Shown: positions 1 through 8,106 of the stretch, piece after piece
Position numbering within the stretch: the stretch's first letter is position 1
How the letters are laid out: the number at the start of each line of letters is the position of its first letter
DNA from: Rhizobium sophorae
Lineage (GTDB): Bacteria; Pseudomonadota; Alphaproteobacteria; Rhizobiales; Rhizobiaceae
Reading direction: 5' to 3'
Length of the DNA stretch: 64,000 bases
Assembly: GCF_013087515.1 (NCBI RefSeq)
Contig: NZ_JABFCN010000014.1
Coordinates: 35,663-99,662 of the forward strand
Made by a program: the position numbers and the translations under genes
Notes under the pieces: generated by a model
What the model saw: only the letters and a program-made list of their open reading frames with translations
What the model was told of the DNA's origin: nothing
The model's database searches: none

Positions 1-1
1 T

Positions 2-616
2 CTTCTTCCGCCGCTTGACGGGCGGCTGTCGGTGCTCGGCAGGACAGCCTCGGAGGCGCGCTGGCGGCGCGAAGTCGCCTTCGTCTTTCAGGACGCAACG
101 CTGTTGCCTTGGCGGACCGTGAGGGAGAATGTCGCGCTGCCGCTTCAGGTGGGGAAGAAGAGCGTCTCGCGATCGGTCAATCCACGGCCCGACCACTGGA
201 TCGAACTGGTCGGCCTGTCGCATCTGGCCGACCGCTATCCGCATCAACTGTCCGGGGGCCAGCGCCAGCGTGTCGCCATTGCGCGCGCGCTTCAATGCGA
301 GCCGGATATCCTGCTCATGGACGAACCCTTCGGTGCGCTCGACGAGATCACGCGCGAACGACTGAACGACGAGCTTCTGGATGTCTGGCGCCGAACCGGC
401 ACGACCATCCTGTTCGTCACCCACAGCGTCGTCGAGGCGATCTATCTCGGCGGACGCGTGCTGGTCCTGGCGGCCAATCCGGGCCGCGTCCAGGCTCTGA
501 TCGACCTTGCACCGCTGAAAGACGAGCGCGGCCTCTGTCGGCGCGAGAGCCTCGATGTTCAGGAGACCGCAGCCCATCTGCGCCAGTTGCTGCAGCAGGG
601 GAGTTCGGCTGCATGA
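2..616 (+). CDS. ABC transporter ATP-binding protein, nitrate/sulfonate/taurine type (5' truncated)
   Basis: The frame is open from the first complete codon at base 2, so the N-terminus with the Walker A motif lies outside the window. What remains shows the Q-loop (VFQDATLLPW), the signature [15 protein letters not shown], Walker B (ILLMDEPFGALDE) and the switch histidine (FVTHSVVEA). LPW after the Q-loop and DEPFGALDE are typical of SsuB/TauB/ThiZ-like importers. It energises uptake through the permease encoded next, whose ATG overlaps this stop codon (ATGA). The substrate cannot be told without the binding-protein gene, which should lie upstream. An ATG at 61 codons short of the Q-loop is not the true start. 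Confidence 0.93.
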   Translation, partial: LLPPLDGRLSVLGRTASEARWRREVAFVFQDATLLPWRTVRENVALPLQVGKKSVSRSVNPRPDHWIELVGLSHLADRYPHQLSGGQRQRVAIARALQCEPDILLMDEPFGALDEITRERLNDELLDVWRRTGTTILFVTHSVVEAIYLGGRVLVLAANPGRVQALIDLAPLKDERGLCRRESLDVQETAAHLRQLLQQGSSAA

Positions 617-1383
617 CGCATCGTCCGTTGTCACTCTCCGAGGCAATCGGCCTTCCTGTCATCGGCGCCCTTTCGCTGCTTCTCGCCTGGCAATGGCTGG
701 TGCCGGCTCTTGGTATTCCGGCCTATATCGTTCCAACGCCGCTGGCGATCCTACGCACGCTTGGCATCGAATGGCGCTTCCTTTTGTCGAATGCGATCCC
801 GACATGGGGTGAGGCGGGCCTCGGCTTCCTTTTGGGCAATAGTCTCGCTGTGATCCTGGCGGTTGCCTTTGTCTATAATCCGCGGTTCCAGGCCGCCTAT
901 TTTCCCGTTGTTCTGCTCTTCAACACCATCCCGGTGCTGGCGCTTGCGCCGATCATCATCCTCATCTTCGGCCTCGGCATGCTGCCAAAGGTCATCATCG
1001 CTGCTCTCATCTGCTTCTTCCCAACCCTGGTGAATACCGCTCGGGGCCTCAACCTGGCGACTGCGAGCGAGCTTGACCTGATGCATGTGCTTTCGGCGAG
1101 CGGGTGGGAGACCTTCTGGCGCCTGCGCGCCCCACGGTCTGCCCCCTTGGTCTTTGCGTCGCTGCGTATTTCGGCAACCACCTGTGTGATTGGCGCGATT
1201 GTCGGGGAGTGGATCGGCTCGAACCAGGGCCTGGGCGCTGTCATCATCCAGTCGACATTCAATTATCAGGCGGAAAGGCTCTTTGCCGCCGTCGTGCTCG
1301 CCTCCTTCTCCGGCATCGTCTTTTTTGCCGCCGTTGCCCAGATCGAGCGGATTTTCCGTCGGCTGCAGCCGGGGCAGAGCTGA
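613..1383 (+). CDS. ABC transporter permease, SsuC/TauC/ThiX-like
   Basis: A 256-residue polytopic inner-membrane protein that forms the channel for the preceding ATPase. The N-terminus carries the IPAYIVPTP segment seen in this importer group, and the cytoplasmic EAA-type loop lies around LMHVLSASGWETFWRLRAP (about residues 155-175). Around six membrane segments can be read. The start is the ATG at 613, translationally coupled to the ATPase by a 4-bp overlap; an in-frame extension further upstream runs antiparallel through the ATPase gene and is not credible. It ends before a hairpin at 1432-1465 shared with the convergent gene. Substrate is unknown; sulfonates, nitrate or pyrimidine thiamin precursors are all possible for the family. 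Confidence 0.92.
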   Translation: MTHRPLSLSEAIGLPVIGALSLLLAWQWLVPALGIPAYIVPTPLAILRTLGIEWRFLLSNAIPTWGEAGLGFLLGNSLAVILAVAFVYNPRFQAAYFPVVLLFNTIPVLALAPIIILIFGLGMLPKVIIAALICFFPTLVNTARGLNLATASELDLMHVLSASGWETFWRLRAPRSAPLVFASLRISATTCVIGAIVGEWIGSNQGLGAVIIQSTFNYQAERLFAAVVLASFSGIVFFAAVAQIERIFRRLQPGQS

Positions 1384-1431
1384 AAGCGTTCAATGCGGGC
1401 GCTGCAACGCTGACACTTTCCCAGGATATGA

Positions 1432-1465
1432 CAAGGCCCCCCGATGTTATCTGCGGGAGGCCTTG
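1432..1465. terminator. bidirectional hairpin terminator candidate
   Basis: Arms 1432-1443 and 1454-1465 pair over 12 positions with one mismatch around a 10-nt loop. It sits in the 89-bp gap between the convergent ABC permease and the AlaRS-like gene. There is no long T-run, so termination efficiency is uncertain. Confidence 0.55.
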
Positions 1466-1472
1466 CCCGTTG

Positions 1473-2393
1473 CTACTCCTCCATGCTCTCACGGATGTCG
1501 AACAGATCGATGCCATGGGTGTCGAACCACCAGTCGGGACTCATCTCGGAATGGCGATCACGCAGGCGCAGATATTTGGCGCGCAGTCGCTTCTGGCGTT
1601 CGACCTCTTCCGCGAAGAAGGGGTGATCGAGCGTGCCGCCCATCTTATGGGTGCGACGGAGCAATTTTCGCAAGACGTATCCTTGCTCCTTGTTGCCCGG
1701 CCGGTAACCGCTTTCCACGATGGTCATGACTGTCTCGCACAGTGTCCCAAGCGCATCGTCCTGCGGCGTGCCGTTGACGATCATGTCGAGACGCTCGAGA
1801 CCAAAGCCGACGTCGATGCAGGTTCCGAGCGGATTGACGATGTTTCCGATCTCGACGCCATCCTTGTAGAACTCCGTGCAGTATCCGCTGATGCTGCCAT
1901 CGCTCCACATGCATTCCGGATCCGGCACGATGGGCACGCGCCCGCGATAGAGCGGCGTCCATTCCACCAGACGGTCCGGATGGATCGTCACATGATCCGG
2001 CACGAGCCCCAGCGTTTCCAGAAACTCGAGCCAGAAATCGATGGCGTTGCCGACGGTCATTTTCCTGAAGGAGAAAAGGCCGAGCATGGTGAAATGGAGA
2101 AGATGAGTTCCGTCGCCGATCTCGTCGAGGTCGCCCATGCGCAGGCAGGCCTGGCTGTTTGCGACGGTTCCGCGATGGGAGGGATCGGAGAAGAGGGGCT
2201 TGTACTGCTGCATTCCAGCGCTGCAGAAGAGCGTGGTATCGTCATGCGGCCGTACGGATTCGATGCGTATGAAATCAATGCCCTTAGAAAGGCAGAAGTC
2301 TTGATATTGCTGGATCAGGCGTCCCGCGGTGACATAGGCAACCTCCTTCTTGTTCGTGTGCCTTCGGAAGAGATAGCGGTCTCCGGCGCGCAC
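1473..2393 (-). CDS. Stand-alone alanyl-tRNA synthetase-like catalytic domain protein
   Basis: A 306-residue protein that matches only the N-terminal class II catalytic core of alanyl-tRNA synthetase (the full enzyme is about 880 residues). Visible landmarks are TLFCSAGMQQYKPLF (residues about 53-67), the motif-2 region HLLHFTMLGLFSF (about 97-109), the motif-3-like IDVGFGLERL (about 195-204) and a trace of the tRNA-recognition helix, GYVLRKLLRRTHKMG (about 242-256). The editing and C-Ala domains are absent, and the usual cysteine-rich GPCGPCSE stretch reads SDGSISGYCTEF. The start is GTG at 2393. It is single-gene, convergent with the ABC operon and divergent from the Xre/RES pair. Function is unknown: it might adenylate alanine or another small acid for a non-tRNA acceptor. 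It is unlikely to be the housekeeping AlaRS. Confidence 0.85.
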   Translation of the reverse strand: MRAGDRYLFRRHTNKKEVAYVTAGRLIQQYQDFCLSKGIDFIRIESVRPHDDTTLFCSAGMQQYKPLFSDPSHRGTVANSQACLRMGDLDEIGDGTHLLHFTMLGLFSFRKMTVGNAIDFWLEFLETLGLVPDHVTIHPDRLVEWTPLYRGRVPIVPDPECMWSDGSISGYCTEFYKDGVEIGNIVNPLGTCIDVGFGLERLDMIVNGTPQDDALGTLCETVMTIVESGYRPGNKEQGYVLRKLLRRTHKMGGTLDHPFFAEEVERQKRLRAKYLRLRDRHSEMSPDWWFDTHGIDLFDIRESMEE

Positions 2394-2444
2394 GGCAACC
2401 TGCCGCTATCGAAGATAAGCCAAATGGCACTCTTGAAGATTGTC

Positions 2445-2474
2445 TCACTTGAGGCTAAATATAACCTCAAGTGA
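2445..2474. promoter_or_regulatory. Palindromic operator of the Xre/RES module
   Basis: Perfect 10-bp inverted repeat (TCACTTGAGG / CCTCAAGTGA) around a 10-bp AT-rich spacer, ending 14 bp before the antitoxin ATG. Its position is typical for autorepression by a type II antitoxin. It also lies in the divergent gap shared with the AlaRS-like gene, so it could influence both. Confidence 0.7.
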
Positions 2475-2488
2475 AAAGGAGCTTTGCC

Positions 2489-2920
2489 ATGATGGGATTT
2501 GCAGCCATCGCCGACGTTCTCGGACTGCCCGCCAGGGAACCGGCATCGCGCTCAGCCTTTGGCCTGCTCTCCAGCATCGAGGAAGGCTTGCCGGTCAAGG
2601 CGCTTGATCGCATGGCGCTGCTTCTGGCACCTGATGATACCCAGTTCAAGTATAGGCTCGTTCCGAAGGCCACCTATGAGCGGCGCAAATCCAAGCATCG
2701 GCTCTCTTCCGACGAGGGCATAAAACTCGCCCGCCTCGCGCGTGTCTGGGGATCGGCGCTTGATGTCTGGCAGACCGAGACCGAGGCGCGAGATTTCCTG
2801 TTTCGTCCGCATGCAATGCTGGAGGACAGGCGGCCGATCGACGTGGTCATCCAGAGCGAGATCGGCGGCGAACTCGTGCTCGATATCCTCGGAAGCTTGA
2901 AATACGGCAGCGCTGCGTGA
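2489..2920 (+). CDS. Xre/MbcA/ParS-type antitoxin
   Basis: A 143-residue protein of the Xre/MbcA/ParS antitoxin family, partner of RES-domain toxins. The C-terminal half (WQTETEARDFLFRPHAMLEDRRPIDVVIQ, shown here only in part by the key stretch FLFRPHAMLEDRRPIDV) is the family's toxin-binding domain, in which the short 'L.G..PIDV' core is characteristic. The start is the ATG at 2489, preceded by AAGGAG seven to eight bases upstream; a GTG at 2471 would place the start inside the operator palindrome. Expected role: neutralise the toxin encoded next and repress the operon via the 2445-2474 palindrome. Confidence 0.88.
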   Translation: MMGFAAIADVLGLPAREPASRSAFGLLSSIEEGLPVKALDRMALLLAPDDTQFKYRLVPKATYERRKSKHRLSSDEGIKLARLARVWGSALDVWQTETEARDFLFRPHAMLEDRRPIDVVIQSEIGGELVLDILGSLKYGSAA

Positions 2921-3399
2921 GCACACAGCATCTCGACCGTACGCTGACATCCATCCGCATCGGAGATCCCAACGGAACCTATCCAATCTTCGACGCCACC
3001 GGCTCGACCATCGCGCCGGGGCGGTGGAACACATCGGGCAGCCCGATCATCTATACGAGCGAGCACTATTCGACGGCGCTGCTCGAAAAGCTCGTCCATG
3101 GCAGCGGAAGGCTGCCGCCCAATCAGCACTATATCACGATCACCCTACCGAGGGGGCTAAGCTACGAGGTCTTCTCTCAGCCCGCGCTGCCCGGCTGGGA
3201 CAGCATGCCGGCAAACGTCAGCAAGGCTTTCGGCGAACGCTGGTGCCAGGAAAAGCGCAGCGCCATCCTGCTGGTCCCAAGCGTCGTCGCCCGCGTCGAC
3301 AACAACATATTGATCAACCCGGCCCACCCAGAATTCGCGTCGATCTCAGTAAGCCTCCACCAACCGGTCTTCTGGGATCGTCGCTTGTTTGGCATGTGA
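2917..3399 (+). CDS. RES-domain toxin (NAD+-depleting type)
   Basis: A 160-residue RES-family toxin. The name-giving residues can be placed: Arg in APGRWNTSG (about residue 36), the Tyr/Ser of IIYTSEHYSTALLE with the following Glu (about 45-57), and the late Ser in LLVPSVVARVDN (about 120-130). Characterised RES toxins degrade NAD+ and halt growth; the cognate partner is an Xre antitoxin, as here. It starts at a GTG overlapping the antitoxin stop (GTGA), so the two are translationally coupled. Length is normal and no damage is visible, so the module should be active. Confidence 0.9.
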   Translation: MSTQHLDRTLTSIRIGDPNGTYPIFDATGSTIAPGRWNTSGSPIIYTSEHYSTALLEKLVHGSGRLPPNQHYITITLPRGLSYEVFSQPALPGWDSMPANVSKAFGERWCQEKRSAILLVPSVVARVDNNILINPAHPEFASISVSLHQPVFWDRRLFGM

Positions 3400-3584
3400 T
3401 GGGCCGGACGATGCAATCAGCGTTTCCGCAGAGCAGACCAAAACGCCGGGCAGACGAGACTTGGTCAGCAGATCACGATGCTGCCATCAACGCACCGACA
3501 ATCGTTCTCGGCCCGACGTAGCCAGATCCTTTATCCAAAGGCACAGAAGGCCATTTTCAACAAGGAGGTGGCTGCCTCGACTGC

Positions 3585-3992
3585 TCAAGCGTCCGTCTCC
3601 CACGGATTTATCACCGCTGCGCCGGTGTCGTCGAAATCGCCGACATTGCGAGTGACGACAATCAGATCATAAACGATCGCGGTTGCGGCGATCAGCCCGT
3701 CGATATCGCCACGCGGCCGGATGGCGGCGATACGGCCCCATTCGACGGCGATCTCGTCTGTCACCGGCAGGATCCGGTCGCCATGATCATAACGCAGCTT
3801 GCGCAGCCATTCGGTAAGATGGGCCGCGGTCTTCGGATCCGACTTCTGTTTAAGGGCAATGCCGCGCATGATCTCGCCAAGCGTCAGCGCGCTCAGGTGG
3901 ATGGTGAGCGGATCGACGGAGCGCAGCCAGGAGACCGCCTGCGGCGTGCCGCGTCGCGCCTCCGAGACGATGTTGGTATCGACCAGGTACAT
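3585..3992 (-). CDS. vapC: PIN-domain toxin, VapC family
   Basis: A 135-residue PIN-domain endoribonuclease. The acidic residues of the metal site are visible: Asp in LVDTNIVSE (residue 5), Glu in LTLGEIMRG (about 40), Asp in RGDIDGLIAA (about 97-99) and Asp in TRNVGDFDDTG (about 117). VapC toxins cleave specific RNAs such as initiator tRNA or rRNA loops. It is encoded immediately after the Phd-type antitoxin, whose TGA overlaps this ATG at 3992. A 185-bp gap separates it from the convergent RES gene; I see nothing recognisable there. Confidence 0.92.
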   Translation of the reverse strand: MYLVDTNIVSEARRGTPQAVSWLRSVDPLTIHLSALTLGEIMRGIALKQKSDPKTAAHLTEWLRKLRYDHGDRILPVTDEIAVEWGRIAAIRPRGDIDGLIAATAIVYDLIVVTRNVGDFDDTGAAVINPWETDA

Positions 3993-4246
3993 CAGAAGGC
4001 AACGTCGCGGCTGGGAGTCTTGTTGCGTGCTTCGACTGCATCGGCGAACTCATCATCCCAGGCGGGGCCACCGAGCAAGTCGTCGACTAGCGTCGGCCTG
4101 CCGGCGCGCAGGGCGTCGTAGTCGCGGGCGGACAGAACGACGGCCGTGCGTTCGCCCCGCACGGTAACCACCTGCGGCCCTTCTTGTCGGGCCTTCTGCA
4201 CGACCTTCGAAAATTGGTTCTTGGCGTCCTGTAGTTGCCATTCCAT
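3992..4246 (-). CDS. Antitoxin, Phd/YefM family
   Basis: An 84-residue antitoxin whose N-terminus (MEWQLQDAKNQFSKVVQKA) is the classical Phd/YefM DNA-binding start, followed by VTVRGERTAVVLSARDYDAL. The C-terminal tail (about 50-84) is the toxin-neutralising part. It is the first gene of the pair with the PIN toxin and should repress the operon by binding the palindrome at 4261-4275, 15 bp upstream of its start. Confidence 0.92.
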   Translation of the reverse strand: MEWQLQDAKNQFSKVVQKARQEGPQVVTVRGERTAVVLSARDYDALRAGRPTLVDDLLGGPAWDDEFADAVEARNKTPSRDVAF

Positions 4247-4260
4247 CGATTCTGTTCCTG

Positions 4261-4275
4261 GCTAGACTGTCTAGC
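4261..4275. promoter_or_regulatory. Palindromic operator of the Phd/PIN module
   Basis: GCTAGAC-T-GTCTAGC is a perfect 7-bp inverted repeat around one base, 15 bp before the antitoxin ATG on the minus strand. Position and symmetry fit a Phd-type autoregulatory site. Confidence 0.65.
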
Positions 4276-4412
4276 TATACGCGCGAAATGCTGGTGCGTC
4301 AACGACGGGACGGTCCTGAACGACGAGTCCGGTTCTGCTATGAGGTGTCATAACGAAGTTCGAAATCGTTGTGTCGGCGATCGGCGCCGGTCGGTCCTTC
4401 TGGAAGCCGCGA

Positions 4413-5399
4413 TCACGTTCTCTGCCGCGGCGAGCGAGCCATCAGCCTGGCATAGGCGATGGCCGAGAGCATGTTGACGTGGTTGGCCTTGCCGGTGCCG
4501 GCAATGTCGAAGGCGGTGCCGTGGTCGACCGAGACGCGGTCGATCGGCAGGCCGAGCGAGACGTTGACCGCCGTGTCGAAGGCGACGAGCTTGATCGGGA
4601 TATGGCCCTGGTCGTGATACTGGGCGATGACCAGATCGAAGGCGCCGTTATAGGCGCGGGCGAACACCGTGTCGGCCGAGATCGGGCCGACGACGTCGAT
4701 CCCCTTTGCCTGCGCCTGCTCGACGGCGGGCGCCAGGAATTCCGTGTCCTCGGTGCCGAACAGGCCGTTTTCGCCGCAATGGGGATTGAGGCCGGCCACG
4801 GCGATGCGTGCTGTCTTGCCGAGCCGCAGGAAGTGGCGATGGCCAGCTTCGATGGTGGCCAGCACCCGCTCGGTCTTGGCGCGCTCGATCGCACCCTTCA
4901 GCGAGATATGGGTCGAGACGTGGATGGTGTTCAGCCGCTCGGAGGCAAGCAGCATGAAGGAACTCTTCGAGCCGGTGAGATGCGCGAGCAGCCCGGTATG
5001 GCCGTCATGGTGATGGCCGGCGAGGTTCATCGCTTCCTTGTTGATCGGCGCGGTGACGATGACGTCGGCTTGTCCCGACATGGCGAGATCGACGGCGCGG
5101 GTGATGTAGCGCACCGAGGCATCGCCGGCGACGGGGCTGACCTTGCCGATTTCGGGTAGAGCCGCGCCGAGCGCGACTTCGTCGACGGCGATCCTGTCGT
5201 CACCGGGGGCATCGGCAGGCCCGAACCGCAGTCCGGTGCCGGTGACGCGGTCGGCGCGCTCCAGCGCTTCGACATTGCCGACAATGACGAAATCGCGGCG
5301 CTCTTCCCTGGGCAGAGCTGCCAAGGCCTTGACGATTACCTCGGGGCCGACGCCGGCCGGATCGCCGAGCGTCACCGCGACTTTCGCATTCCTGTCCAT
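4413..5399 (-). CDS. pdxA2: PdxA2-like 4-phospho-D-threonate 3-dehydrogenase
   Basis: A 328-residue PdxA-family NAD-dependent oxidoreductase. Family motifs are intact: [13 protein letters not shown] at the N-terminus, [13 protein letters not shown] (about 115-127), [10 protein letters not shown] (about 129-138), [12 protein letters not shown] (about 243-254) and [16 protein letters not shown] (about 275-290), including the metal-binding histidines. PdxA proper makes pyridoxal 5'-phosphate precursors, but the presence of a DUF1537-type four-carbon acid sugar kinase in the same island (15006-16070) points to the PdxA2 branch, which oxidises and decarboxylates 4-phospho-D-threonate to dihydroxyacetone phosphate. 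It is the last gene of the minus arm, 16 bp after the Fe-alcohol dehydrogenase gene. Whether the substrate is the threonate or erythronate isomer is not decided by sequence. Confidence 0.85.
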   Translation of the reverse strand: MDRNAKVAVTLGDPAGVGPEVIVKALAALPREERRDFVIVGNVEALERADRVTGTGLRFGPADAPGDDRIAVDEVALGAALPEIGKVSPVAGDASVRYITRAVDLAMSGQADVIVTAPINKEAMNLAGHHHDGHTGLLAHLTGSKSSFMLLASERLNTIHVSTHISLKGAIERAKTERVLATIEAGHRHFLRLGKTARIAVAGLNPHCGENGLFGTEDTEFLAPAVEQAQAKGIDVVGPISADTVFARAYNGAFDLVIAQYHDQGHIPIKLVAFDTAVNVSLGLPIDRVSVDHGTAFDIAGTGKANHVNMLSAIAYARLMARSPRQRT

Positions 5400-5415
5400 C
5401 GATCGAATTCCTTAT

Positions 5416-6549
5416 TTAGAAAGCGGCTGCGTAGATTGCGCGGATATCGGCGCGCGAGAGATCGCGCGGATTGTTATCGAGCAGACGGCGAATAGCAAAG
5501 GCGTCGTCGGCCATGGCGTCGAGATCGCTTTCCGGCACGCCGAGACTGGAAAGTTTCATCTCGATACCAAGTTCGGCGCAGAAAGCGTAAGCCGCATCGA
5601 AGACGGAGGTGACGTTCCCGGAGGTTTCACGCCCAAGCGCTTCCATCACCGCCTTGGTTTTCTCAGGCGCGGACGGTGTATTGAAGGCGAGAACATGCGG
5701 AAAAATCAACGCATTTGCCGCGCCATGGGCCACATGCCAGCGCGTGCCGAGGGGATAGGCAAGCGCGTGGCCGCCGGCGGTGTTGACCGGGCCGAGGCAA
5801 AAGCCGCCGTAAAGCGAGGCGAGCGAGAGGCCGGCGCGCGCCTCGGCGTCATTACCGTTCTTGACGGCGCGGGCGAGATATTTGCCGACGAGGCGCGTTC
5901 CCTCGATCGCATAGATGTCGACCATCGGATGGGCCTTGCGGTTGGTGAAGGCCTCGACGCAATGGGCCATCGCATCGACGCCGGTGGCCGCCGTGGTGCG
6001 GGCAGGAACGCTGAAGGTCAAAGCAGGATCGATGACGGCAATGTCGGCCAGCATATGCAGGCTTTCTACCGCAAGCTTGGCCATAGTGGCGGGATCGGTG
6101 ACGAGCGCGCGGATGCCGGCCTCGCTGCCGGTGCCCGATGTCGTCGGCACCTGGGCGAGCGCCACCTTGCGCGGCCCATGCACCTTGTTCGGGCCCACAA
6201 CCTCGTGCAGCGTCTGGGCGGAGCCGGCAAGCACGGCGGCAAGTTTTGCCAGGTCCATGGCGCTGCCGCCGCCGAAGCCGACAATTAGCTCGGCATCGGC
6301 GCGATTTGCCGCCGCTAGGACCTTTTCGAGATTGGCCGTATCCGGCTCGGGCATCACGTCGGAGAAGACGGTTACCTCACCCATCAGCTCCAGCACGTCG
6401 ATGCGCGAGGCGTTGAAGGCATCGGAGATGACAAGTGCGCGCCGATAGCCCTTTTCGGCGGCCCATCTGCCGAGCTTTCCCGCCGTGCCGACGCCGAATT
6501 CGATCAGATGCGGCCGAACTATCGTGATCGGCGAATCCAAGCTGGCCAT
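5416..6549 (-). CDS. Iron-containing alcohol dehydrogenase
   Basis: A 377-residue group III (Fe-dependent) alcohol dehydrogenase. GFGGGSAMDLAK (nucleotide binding, about 90-101), PTTSGTGSEA (about 135-144), and the metal-site histidines in DAMAHCVEAFT and HGAANALIFPHVLAF are all present. The start is the ATG at 6549, which has AGGGAGGA just upstream; a TTG extension to 6624 has no ribosome site and overlaps promoter-like sequence. It is likely transcribed from its own promoter in the 358-bp gap before it, together with the pdxA2-like gene. Its substrate is unknown; a hydroxy-acid or aldehyde of the same catabolic route is the natural guess. Confidence 0.9.
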   Translation of the reverse strand: MASLDSPITIVRPHLIEFGVGTAGKLGRWAAEKGYRRALVISDAFNASRIDVLELMGEVTVFSDVMPEPDTANLEKVLAAANRADAELIVGFGGGSAMDLAKLAAVLAGSAQTLHEVVGPNKVHGPRKVALAQVPTTSGTGSEAGIRALVTDPATMAKLAVESLHMLADIAVIDPALTFSVPARTTAATGVDAMAHCVEAFTNRKAHPMVDIYAIEGTRLVGKYLARAVKNGNDAEARAGLSLASLYGGFCLGPVNTAGGHALAYPLGTRWHVAHGAANALIFPHVLAFNTPSAPEKTKAVMEALGRETSGNVTSVFDAAYAFCAELGIEMKLSSLGVPESDLDAMADDAFAIRRLLDNNPRDLSRADIRAIYAAAF

Positions 6550-6907
6550 GAACCAGTCCTCCCTGCAAGATCTTGCGGCACTATCGTCGCCCTCTTTAAT
6601 GTAAAGTTGTAAGGTCAATGTCAAGCCGACATTCCTGCGAGCCGAATTTTTTATGGTCTGATGTGCGCTTTGATGTGCGCTTAGCGGCGCCTTAGCGTGC
6701 TCATATCAATAGAGATTTCAGTGTGTTATGATATATTTCATGATGAACACGACATGTCAGACACCAGCTCGCCATCTCTTCGCGGCGGCGGTGAATTATC
6801 CGACCTGTTGTCAAATTTTTCGTCAGGCAACCCAACACGTGCTGTCATCCCGCACCTTTCCCATGCGAGCGGATGCAGGATGAACAATTTTCATAACGCC
6901 GCTTTGT
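6550..6907. other. Intergenic region with a likely minus-strand promoter
   Basis: No credible gene. At 6607-6624 the minus strand reads TTGACAT-TGACC-TTACAA, containing a good -35 hexamer and resembling 9239-9253 in front of the binding-protein gene. A tandem 12-bp duplication (TGATGTGCGCTT twice) lies at about 6660-6683. An open frame 6697-6945 has no ribosome site and runs into the neighbouring gene; I do not accept it. Confidence 0.5.
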
Positions 6908-8095
6908 TTACGGCAGGAATTGCGGGGCGAGGCGCACATATTTGATGGCGCGCCGGTAGTAGGTGTAGGCGATATGGAGCGTGCCGTCGCCGCCCTGGAC
7001 GATCGAGGGATAGGAGAATTCGCGGTTCAGCGATTCCTTCGAATTGTTGCTGAGGCAGAAGCCGTCGCCGGTATCGAGATCGATGCGATGCGGAAAGCTC
7101 TTGCCGCCATCCCTCGATATCCCAAGGCTCAGCGGCGCACGCGGAACACCCCAGACGGCCTTGCGTGCGCTGCTATCGGCAACGACGGCGGTCTCTCCAG
7201 CCTCGCCACCCTCGATTTCGTCATAGAGAGACTGGCGCCGCGCATCCGACATGCCGGCATTCGAATGGTTGTAAACTATTGCGATTACTCTATCATTCAG
7301 GATCGTGGCCTGGATCGAGGAGTTATTGTTCGGCAGTTCGGCGGGCTCGGGCGCGCTCCATGTCTCGCCGCCGTCGGATGATCGGCTGGACAGGATGTTC
7401 TCGGCGAAACGGTTACGGTAGAAGGCGATCATCTCTTCGCCGCCAAGCGGCAGGATGTTCATGTGCACCGCGCCGATACTGTCATGAATATCGCGCATCT
7501 GCCAGCTCGCGCCGCCATCACGCGACATCAGCACCGCAGCCGTATCGGCATCGCCGCTCCAGCGCTGGCCGTTCAGGCCGACGCAACGGAACACCGGAAG
7601 CAGCCAATCGCCTTTGCCGGTGACGACGATCTGCTGGCGAACGAAGGTGCCGGGACTGTCGCAGAGCATTTGGACCGGGCCGAAGGTCTGGCCGCCATCA
7701 CCTGAAATCCGGCATTTGACAACAGAACCGTCCTGATTGCCCGAGGTCTGCGAGGTATAGAGCAGCCATACTTTTCCGTCCGGGGCGTTGAAAATCAACG
7801 GGTTCTGTTCGGATTTCTCCGGATCGTCGCTCATCTTTTCCGGCAAGGACCAGCGCTCGGAGCCCGGCGCCAGGCGCGACATGTAAATCGAGATATCGCC
7901 CATGCCCTCCATCGTGCCGCCGAACCAGACGCAGGTTAGCGTGCCGTCGGGCAGAAAGGCGAGATTTGCGGCGTGGTTCTGGATGCAGGGGGAGGGCAGA
8001 TAAGTATCCGCACGAGCCTCGATGGTGGGGTGAGGGGTGATGGTCCCGGTCATCAGGGCCGGAACGGCTTCCGGGGGTAGGCCGGTAAAACTCAT
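6908..8095 (-). CDS. BNR-repeat (sialidase-fold) enzyme, cytoplasmic
   Basis: A 395-residue six-bladed-propeller protein of the sialidase/BNR_2 class. At least four Asp-box motifs can be read: ISGDGGQTF, SRDGGASW, SSDGGETW and SRDGGKSF. No signal peptide is seen, so it acts in the cytoplasm on an imported compound. The start chosen is ATG 8095 (GAGGAG upstream); an upstream ATG at 8110 overlaps the end of the aldolase gene. The family includes sialidases but also other glycoside hydrolases and lyases of the same fold, and with no sialic-acid genes nearby a true sialidase role is doubtful. Beside a DapA-like aldolase and a four-carbon acid kinase it probably releases or cleaves a sugar acid. 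Confidence 0.82.
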   Translation of the reverse strand: MSFTGLPPEAVPALMTGTITPHPTIEARADTYLPSPCIQNHAANLAFLPDGTLTCVWFGGTMEGMGDISIYMSRLAPGSERWSLPEKMSDDPEKSEQNPLIFNAPDGKVWLLYTSQTSGNQDGSVVKCRISGDGGQTFGPVQMLCDSPGTFVRQQIVVTGKGDWLLPVFRCVGLNGQRWSGDADTAAVLMSRDGGASWQMRDIHDSIGAVHMNILPLGGEEMIAFYRNRFAENILSSRSSDGGETWSAPEPAELPNNNSSIQATILNDRVIAIVYNHSNAGMSDARRQSLYDEIEGGEAGETAVVADSSARKAVWGVPRAPLSLGISRDGGKSFPHRIDLDTGDGFCLSNNSKESLNREFSYPSIVQGGDGTLHIAYTYYRRAIKYVRLAPQFLP

Positions 8096-8106
8096 GACGG
8101 ATCTCC

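Noticed and set aside
1104..2474. Plus-strand frame of 456 codons
   Set aside because: It runs antisense through the AlaRS-like gene and across the end of the ABC permease; composition is that of a shadow.
5143..6288. Plus-strand frame of 381 codons
   Set aside because: Antisense to the pdxA2-like and Fe-ADH genes, both with intact family motifs.
6908..8095. Assignment as a true sialidase
   Set aside because: The fold fits, but no signal peptide and no sialic-acid genes accompany it, so I only claim a BNR-fold enzyme.
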